NCBI RefSeq assembly: GCF_013415845.1
Contig: NZ_CP058907.1
Location: 2,914,001-2,978,000, forward strand
DNA length: 64,000 bases
From: Rhodopseudomonas palustris
GTDB lineage: Bacteria > Pseudomonadota > Alphaproteobacteria > Rhizobiales > Xanthobacteraceae
Direction of reading: 5' to 3'
Part shown: piece by piece, positions 58,744-64,000 of the stretch
Numbering within the stretch: the first letter of the stretch is position 1
Layout of the letters: every line of letters begins with the position of its first letter
Notes under the pieces: generated by a model
The model's input: only the letters and a program-made list of their open reading frames with translations
Told to the model about the DNA's origin: nothing
Database searches by the model: none
Position numbers and translations under genes: made by a program

Positions 58744-59145
58744 ATGCCGGCGATCCAGTCGCCGAGCTCAGGTCGCAAATTCACCCCGGCGTTGCGACCC
58801 CGATCTGTTACCGTAAGTTATGGTGAGAGAGCGATCGAACTCGCAAGACCTTCCGAAGCCATCGCGGAGCACTGCGGTCGGCTGGGCGAGATCCTGAGCG
58901 AGTTCGTCAAGACCAATCCGCGCCTGTTCGGCTCGGTCGCCTGCGGCGAAGGTATTCGCCGGAGCGATCTCGACATTCTGGTCGATGCCGCCCCGACGAC
59001 CTCGCTCTACGACCTCGCCCGTACCGAGCAGGCGCTCGAAGCGCTGCTCAGTTGCCGCGTCGAGATCGTCACCGCCAGCCTGCTCACTCCGGACCTTGCC
59101 GCCCGCATCCAGACCAATCTTGTGCCGTCGCACTGTGATCTATAG
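58744..59145 (+). CDS. MNT-type minimal nucleotidyltransferase
   Basis: Up to 133 residues; the real start is unclear because the first 30 residues look non-native and no ribosome binding site is obvious. Core motif RLFGSVACGEGIRRSDLDILVD has the G-S...D-x-D layout of MNT proteins. The C-terminal LDLARTEQALEALLSCRVEIVTASLL-like region (YDLARTEQALEALLSCRVEIVT) also fits. MNT proteins often act as antitoxins to a HEPN partner, but no complete HEPN gene follows. It may be a remnant. Confidence 0.7.
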   Translation: MPAIQSPSSGRKFTPALRPRSVTVSYGERAIELARPSEAIAEHCGRLGEILSEFVKTNPRLFGSVACGEGIRRSDLDILVDAAPTTSLYDLARTEQALEALLSCRVEIVTASLLTPDLAARIQTNLVPSHCDL

Positions 59146-59161
59146 CGACACTCTTGAAGAT

Positions 59162-60031
59162 CTATTGATCCGCTTTTGCGTAAGCGACTAACCCGAGTTC
59201 TGGTGAATCCGCGAAGGTGCGTTTCCGAAAGGAGACAAATCCCGGGCGCTGCTTCCCTGAACCGCGAGTTTCGTCATAATATACGGAGAGCAAGCTCTGA
59301 AGTAAGCGTTGAAGTGCGATGTGTGGCTCTTGACGACAATCGACGGCCACGTATTTGGCGCTGTTATCGCGGCCATGTTCGATTCGATTTTTGAAGATGC
59401 ACGTCCGAGCCAGTACCGATGCCTCGTTGAGCATTGCATCAAAAGATTGCCCCGAGTGCGTTCTATGTATTGCCTCGAAGATCCGCCGGTTGAGCGTGTC
59501 GTCGTTGTCATCGTCAGATGAGAATGCGAATAGTCCGGTGTAAGGACCACGTCGCTTTCTTTGAAAACAAAGATCTGCGACCTGCTTCAAAGTCCCTATC
59601 TCGCCTTCGATGTCCTTTCTATAGAGTGTCTTTTTCACCGAAACGAGTCCAATCACTCCCTCCGGGGGGACGATGCAGAACTCTTCGAACTGCTCAAAAA
59701 TTGGATAGGCATCAAAGTCATATACTATAATATCGATCTGACGACTGTGGCGATCATGATGCTCAGTTACTCGCTCAAGATTCTGTATGCCTGTCTTAGT
59801 GGCAGGGCACAACACAAAGCCTGAGACTGCGCGGAGATTCCTGGGTAGGTGCTTGTTGAGAAAAGACCGCAGCAGACTTTCTATGTATCGGCCTTCCTCG
59901 CCGGGGTGCGCAGCGCCTCTTGCGGACGGGCGGGGCAACAAAGTTTCGATAATTCGGTAGCGTTCGAGAAGGGTGCTCGCCTCTATTTGAAAGAAGTTGC
60001 GAACTCGCAATCCCTTTTGTGAGTCCTCCAT
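59162..60031 (-). CDS. DUF6602-family protein, degenerate nuclease-like fold
   Basis: 289 residues from ATG 60031, with GGAG upstream; a reading to 60091 is possible. HPGEEGRYIESLLRSFLNKHLPRNLRAVSGFVL, RQIDIIVYDFDAYPIFEQFEEFCIVPPEGVIGLVSVKKTL (about residues 45-145) match DUF6602 as I know it. This is a PD-(D/E)xK-like layout: Asp in QIDIIVYD, then VSVKKTL where active members read E-x-K. The Glu is replaced by Ser, so nuclease activity is doubtful. The DNA is visibly more A/T-rich than the rest of the window. Confidence 0.7.
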   Translation of the reverse strand: MEDSQKGLRVRNFFQIEASTLLERYRIIETLLPRPSARGAAHPGEEGRYIESLLRSFLNKHLPRNLRAVSGFVLCPATKTGIQNLERVTEHHDRHSRQIDIIVYDFDAYPIFEQFEEFCIVPPEGVIGLVSVKKTLYRKDIEGEIGTLKQVADLCFQRKRRGPYTGLFAFSSDDDNDDTLNRRIFEAIHRTHSGQSFDAMLNEASVLARTCIFKNRIEHGRDNSAKYVAVDCRQEPHIALQRLLQSLLSVYYDETRGSGKQRPGFVSFRKRTFADSPELGLVAYAKADQ

Positions 60032-60133
60032 AGTTCTACGCTCCGCAGAAAATGAGGCCTGCCATCGTTTGAAATGATGTCGCGGTTCCAATTTGTTGCC
60101 AAGCTATTTCGTTTCAAAGGTTCTGATTTGTTC

Positions 60134-60497
60134 TTAGTCATCACCACTCCCTGCGGCGCCGTGAAGGTGTCGTCCACGACATTACCGGCGTTGCGAACTT
60201 CGGCGGGCTCAAAGATCGTCACTTCGACTTCGTCGTCGACCGCGGTGCAGTGCTCGATGCCGCGCGGGACCACGGTGTAGTCGCCAGGCCCATATCGACG
60301 ACGTGGTCGCCAAACTCGACACGGAAGCGGCTTCCAGACCAGAAACATCTCGTCGCAATCCTCGTGCAGGTGCCACGGAAACACGCCCTGGATCTTCACC
60401 ACTTCAGCTCCTAGCCGTTGAGGCAGGCGATCACCTTCGGACGCCAGTGCTCTGAGAATGACGAGAACTTCGTGGCGATCGTGCCTTGCTGAATCAC
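60134..60497 (-). pseudogene. Broken cupin gene (one nonsense codon, several indels)
   Basis: A GTG at 60497, with AAGGAG at 60505-60510, begins VIQQGTIATKFSSFSEHWRPKVIACLNG, the expected cupin N-terminus (28 residues). The next codon, normally CAG, is TAG (60411-60413). One G is then missing near 60401, so KIQGVFPWHLHEDCDEMFLVW continues in a shifted frame. A 2-nt loss after FLVWK and a 1-nt loss before GPGDYTVVPRGIEH bracket a segment that reads RFRVEFGDHVVDMG only in another frame. The family's HxH and PRGIEH metal motifs remain recognisable. The gene cannot make the normal protein. Confidence 0.85.
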
Positions 60498-60641
60498 TCG
60501 GCGGCTCCTTGTTGCTGAGGGATCGATGGCGTCAGCTCTAGCATCGCGCCGGACGCGATTTTCACTTGCTCCGGCCAGTTGTGGCTCAACAAAGCGGGAG
60601 GAGAACTAGCGATCAAGCCCGCATAGATTCGTGGATCTGGG

Positions 60642-61211
60642 CTACGCTGGTGCGGTCGCGCCCGCAGTCTCACTGCGGCGCTTCAGGCCGGCGAGGATGC
60701 GGCGGCGGATCAGGCCGCTGAACGGGCGGACGGCGTACCAATACGGCAGCAGCTTCAGGCGAGCGCTACGATCGGGGCAGAAGGCGCGGGTCTCGGTCGT
60801 CAGGCGAATGCGGCCGTCGCTTTGCGCATCGGTCGCGAAGTTGAGCGCGAGCTTGACGTAGCCGGCGCGCTGAAACGCGGCGAAAGCAGCGCCGTCAGGA
60901 ATGCGGGCGAGGCCGAAGTCGGGACGCCAGAATTGGCCGACCAGTCCGAACACCACTTCGCGGTCGTCGTGCTCCAGCAGGGTGAAGTCGTCGATGCCGA
61001 AAACCTTGGGCGAGACTTGCCCGCCGCCGCCGAACACGCGCGCGGCGCGCATCGGCAGTTCGCGCAAGGTGATCATCAGGCGGAAGAACGGATCATCTTC
61101 CGGCCGGAAGCCGAGAATTGCGGCCAGCACCTTGTCGCCCGGCGCGTCGACCAGGACGGCGTGACGCTCGTTGAAGCTGAACGCCGGCACGTATTTGTCG
61201 ATCAGCGCCAT
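60642..61211 (-). CDS. Hypothetical protein, SRPBCC-like
   Basis: 189 residues from ATG 61211; the upstream extension to 61301 is basic and lacks a good start. MALIDKYVPAFSFNERHAVLVDAP, REVVFGLVGQFWRPDFGLARIPD, and the tail WYAVRPFSGLIRRRILAGLKRR. This is a recurring bacterial hypothetical that looks like a ligand-binding SRPBCC or DUF2867-type fold. No function is assigned. It lies downstream of the accessory segment. Confidence 0.65.
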   Translation of the reverse strand: MALIDKYVPAFSFNERHAVLVDAPGDKVLAAILGFRPEDDPFFRLMITLRELPMRAARVFGGGGQVSPKVFGIDDFTLLEHDDREVVFGLVGQFWRPDFGLARIPDGAAFAAFQRAGYVKLALNFATDAQSDGRIRLTTETRAFCPDRSARLKLLPYWYAVRPFSGLIRRRILAGLKRRSETAGATAPA

Positions 61212-61520
61212 TGAACGGCTCGGGGTCTTTTTGCGGTCAGCATGGGCGATCTCCGATCCGAGCGGCGAGGGGATGGCGCGGGTGCGTCCTGGTCTGGACA
61301 CATCGCCGTTGATCGTAGCCGGTTGCGCTCCTGTCGAGATCCCGTCAAACGCTAAGTTCGGCGATCAGCTTTGCCGAGTGGCAGGCTTTCGACTCGCGGC
61401 CCCCACCCCCGACCCCTCCCTGCAAGGGGGAGGGGAGTTGGACAGGTCATGCCGGTTTGTTTGTCAGTAAGCCGAGCCAGCGATGCCACGATCAACTCTG
61501 CGTCACGCTAACGCCACGGC
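61212..61520. other. Gene-free stretch with a G/C-rich palindrome
   Basis: No credible gene. Contains CCCCTCCC-TGCAAGG-GGGAGGGG (61413-61435) within a longer C-run typical of dispersed alphaproteobacterial repeats. Otherwise nothing recognised. Confidence 0.5.
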
Positions 61521-61761
61521 TCACGTCCGCGCCTCGCGACCGTGCCAAACCCGCAGGACGTAACAGGCCGATCCGAACGGAACGACTCTTTGACGAATAC
61601 TGTCGTCGCCGGTCGGACGATCGAGATTCGGAAAGTCTTCGAGGCGCTGAAGGGCAGCAAAGAGCGTGGAGATAGCGCGCTCGGCAGCGTCAGGGCTGTT
61701 CACCTCAAGAAAGTCACGCACGCGCTAAATCGTCGACGGCTTCCGGTGCGAACCGGATCAT
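61521..61761 (-). pseudogene. Frameshifted ParE/RelE-type toxin gene
   Basis: ATG 61761 overlaps the antitoxin stop (ATGA) and starts MIRFAPEAVDDLAR. The frame then hits TGA at 61714-61716. Two nucleotides appear to be lost in GTGTG: in the other frame the protein continues VRDFLEVNSPDAAERAIST to REART and a stop at 61521. The last part (CYVLRVWHGREA) also looks shortened: family members have another strand between YVLR and the final VWHGRE. The toxin is therefore probably dead while the antitoxin is kept. Confidence 0.82.
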
Positions 61762-62045
61762 CCCACCAGTCGCGCCGATGGTCGTGGCAACTCTCTATCG
61801 GTGCCCCAGCTTTCGACCCAGGCCCGGACTTCGGCAATCGGCACCGCTTCACCGGTTTCCCGAAACCGGTCGAGACGCCGACGATCTTCAGCAACATCGG
61901 GAATTTCGATCTCGCCCACTGAGTCGAGCAGCGCGAGTGCTTTGGCGAGCACCGCTGCTTCGTCTTGACCACGCTCGGCCGCAAGCGCCCTCAAGCGCTC
62001 GTCGGTCGCCAAGTCGAGATCGAAGGTGCGGCGGATCAGGTTCAT
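61758..62045 (-). CDS. ParD-like antitoxin (ribbon-helix-helix type)
   Basis: 95 residues. MNLIRRTFDLDLATDERLRALAAERGQDEAAVLAKALALLD forms a ribbon-helix-helix-like N-terminus (residues 1-41), and ETGEAVPIAEVRAWVESWGTDRELPRP is the C-terminal toxin-binding part typical of such antitoxins. The reading frame is intact. The stop overlaps the toxin ATG. It would normally bind its own promoter and neutralise the toxin. Confidence 0.82.
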   Translation of the reverse strand: MNLIRRTFDLDLATDERLRALAAERGQDEAAVLAKALALLDSVGEIEIPDVAEDRRRLDRFRETGEAVPIAEVRAWVESWGTDRELPRPSARLVG

Positions 62046-62392
62046 GGCGAAAAGCTAAGTCCGATGGGTGGCGCTGTCGAGGGCAGGGCGGGCCTGACCT
62101 GACATGAGACCTGGCTGGTCGACGGCCACGGCCCCCTCCGCAAAGGGAAAAGGGAGCTGGCAGAACCGCCGGTCGGCACAAAACCAGGAGTTTCGAGGCA
62201 GTTTGACTCCCCCTTCTGCAACTCTGTCGCAGCCACCATATCTGGGCGGGGCTGAGGCCGGATGCCGCAATGCATGGTTCAGATCCTTGGCCGGCGGGGG
62301 CGGATGTGCTATGGCCCAGCCGCCGCTTCCGAACCGCTATCCCGTAACCGCTCGCACCCGATGAACCGGCTGCGACGGTGGAGACTTTTCCC
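62046..62392. promoter_or_regulatory. Gene-free region before glyA, with a likely promoter
   Basis: 347 bp without a credible gene. A promoter-like pair CTTGGC (62286-62291) and CTATGG (62309-62314), spaced 17 bp, would give a leader of about 70 nt for glyA. G/C-rich stretches near 62130-62170 resemble dispersed repeat fragments. No riboswitch was recognised. Confidence 0.5.
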
Positions 62393-63691
<1,299 letters not shown>

Positions 63692-63703
63692 CGATCAACG
63701 GCC

Positions 63704-63780
63704 CGTCATGCCCGGGCTTGACCCGGGCATCCATCTTCTTCGCAAGATGATGGATTGCCGGGTCAAGCCCGGCAATGACG
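63704..63780. repeat. Intergenic palindromic repeat, family D
   Basis: CGTCATGCCCGGGCTTGACC... then ATCCATCTT/AAGATGATGGAT inner arms, and ...GGTCAAGCCCGGCAATGACG. Outer CGTCAT/ATGACG pair as in the other families. It lies in the glyA-nrdR gap. Confidence 0.88.
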
Positions 63781-63793
63781 TAGGGAACGAGCG

Positions 63794-64000
63794 ATGCGCT
63801 GCCCGAACTGCAACAGCCTCGATACCCAGGTGAAGGATAGCCGGCCGACCGAGGATTCCTCGGTGATCCGGCGTCGGCGGGTGTGCATCGCCTGCAATTT
63901 CCGCTTCACCACCTTCGAGCGGGTGCAGCTCCGCGAGCTGATCGTGATCAAGCGCAACGGCCGCCGGGTGCCGTTCGATCGCGACAAGCTGATGCGCTCG
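63794..64000 (+). CDS. nrdR: Transcriptional repressor NrdR, 5' part (runs off the window)
   Basis: 69 residues visible from ATG 63794. The zinc ribbon [18 protein letters not shown] ... [15 protein letters not shown] (four Cys) is followed by the start of the ATP-cone ([20 protein letters not shown]). NrdR represses ribonucleotide reductase genes in response to ATP/dATP. The rest lies beyond the window. Confidence 0.93.

Noticed and set aside
59146-59191. Possible HEPN remnant (YSDTLEDLLIRF) after the nucleotidyltransferase gene
   Set aside because: Only about 12 residues resemble a HEPN start and they overlap the neighbouring gene's tail; too little to support.
62046-62392. Riboswitch upstream of glyA
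   Set aside because: The leader of about 70 nt after the likely promoter shows no paired structure typical of known glycine, THF or SAM riboswitches.

Overview
The window reads as chromosomal DNA of a high-GC alphaproteobacterium of the Bradyrhizobium/Rhodopseudomonas group, most likely Rhodopseudomonas palustris or a close relative. The reasons are the Asp-type (Mg-dependent) HemB, a Pcs-type phosphatidylcholine synthase, the acpS-lepB-rnc-era-recO order, an LdtR-like MarR regulator, and several families of intergenic palindromes that begin CGTCAT and end ATGACG. This placement is by recognition, not by a database search. No rRNA, tRNA or CRISPR array was seen.

Layout. 1-2.3 kb: 3' part of mfd. 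2.4-7.1 kb (minus): a likely operon of a YejA-type oligopeptide-binding protein, a degenerate adenylate-forming enzyme and a degenerate receiver/GGDEF protein. 7.3-14.1 kb: an IalB-family protein, a nucleotidyltransferase, hspQ, an AEC transporter, a UbiH-type hydroxylase, pcs, terC and qor. 14.2-15.5 kb: a complete IS481-family element sitting in the loop of a palindromic repeat, followed by rimO. 17.3-25.7 kb: a metabolic block with a LysR regulator, a NitT/TauT-type ABC importer, an arylformamidase-like hydrolase, the 5-oxoprolinase genes pxpB-pxpC-pxpA, an RraA-like protein and a cupin.

25.8-43.6 kb is mostly housekeeping: dapA, mscL, smpB, a peroxiredoxin, udgB, a NYN-domain protein, rpoZ, the bifunctional (p)ppGpp gene rel, pdxJ-acpS-lepB-rnc-era in tightly overlapping order, recO, a divergent qorB/HxlR pair, parC and an NhaD-like antiporter. 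43.6-49.6 kb holds mntH with a candidate metal-regulator operator, then an AraC regulator divergent from a FUSC-DUF1656-HlyD efflux operon (AaeXAB type). 49.7-58.7 kb holds bpt, an RDD protein, hemB, an acyl-CoA ligase, ldtR, small unknown genes, a DUF4142-like protein, a group III truncated hemoglobin, a YghU-type GST and a zinc-ribbon protein.

58.7-62.1 kb looks like an eroding accessory segment: a MNT-type nucleotidyltransferase, a DUF6602 protein in visibly more A/T-rich DNA, a cupin gene broken by a stop codon and several indels, and a toxin-antitoxin pair whose ParE-like toxin is frameshifted while the antitoxin is intact. The window ends with glyA and the start of nrdR.

No wholly new system is proven here. 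The best leads are the IS element in a palindrome loop, the oxoprolinase/ABC/hydrolase neighbourhood as a possible cyclic-amide uptake and catabolism module, the SBP-ANL-GGDEF operon of apparently non-catalytic proteins, and the decaying toxin-antitoxin segment.
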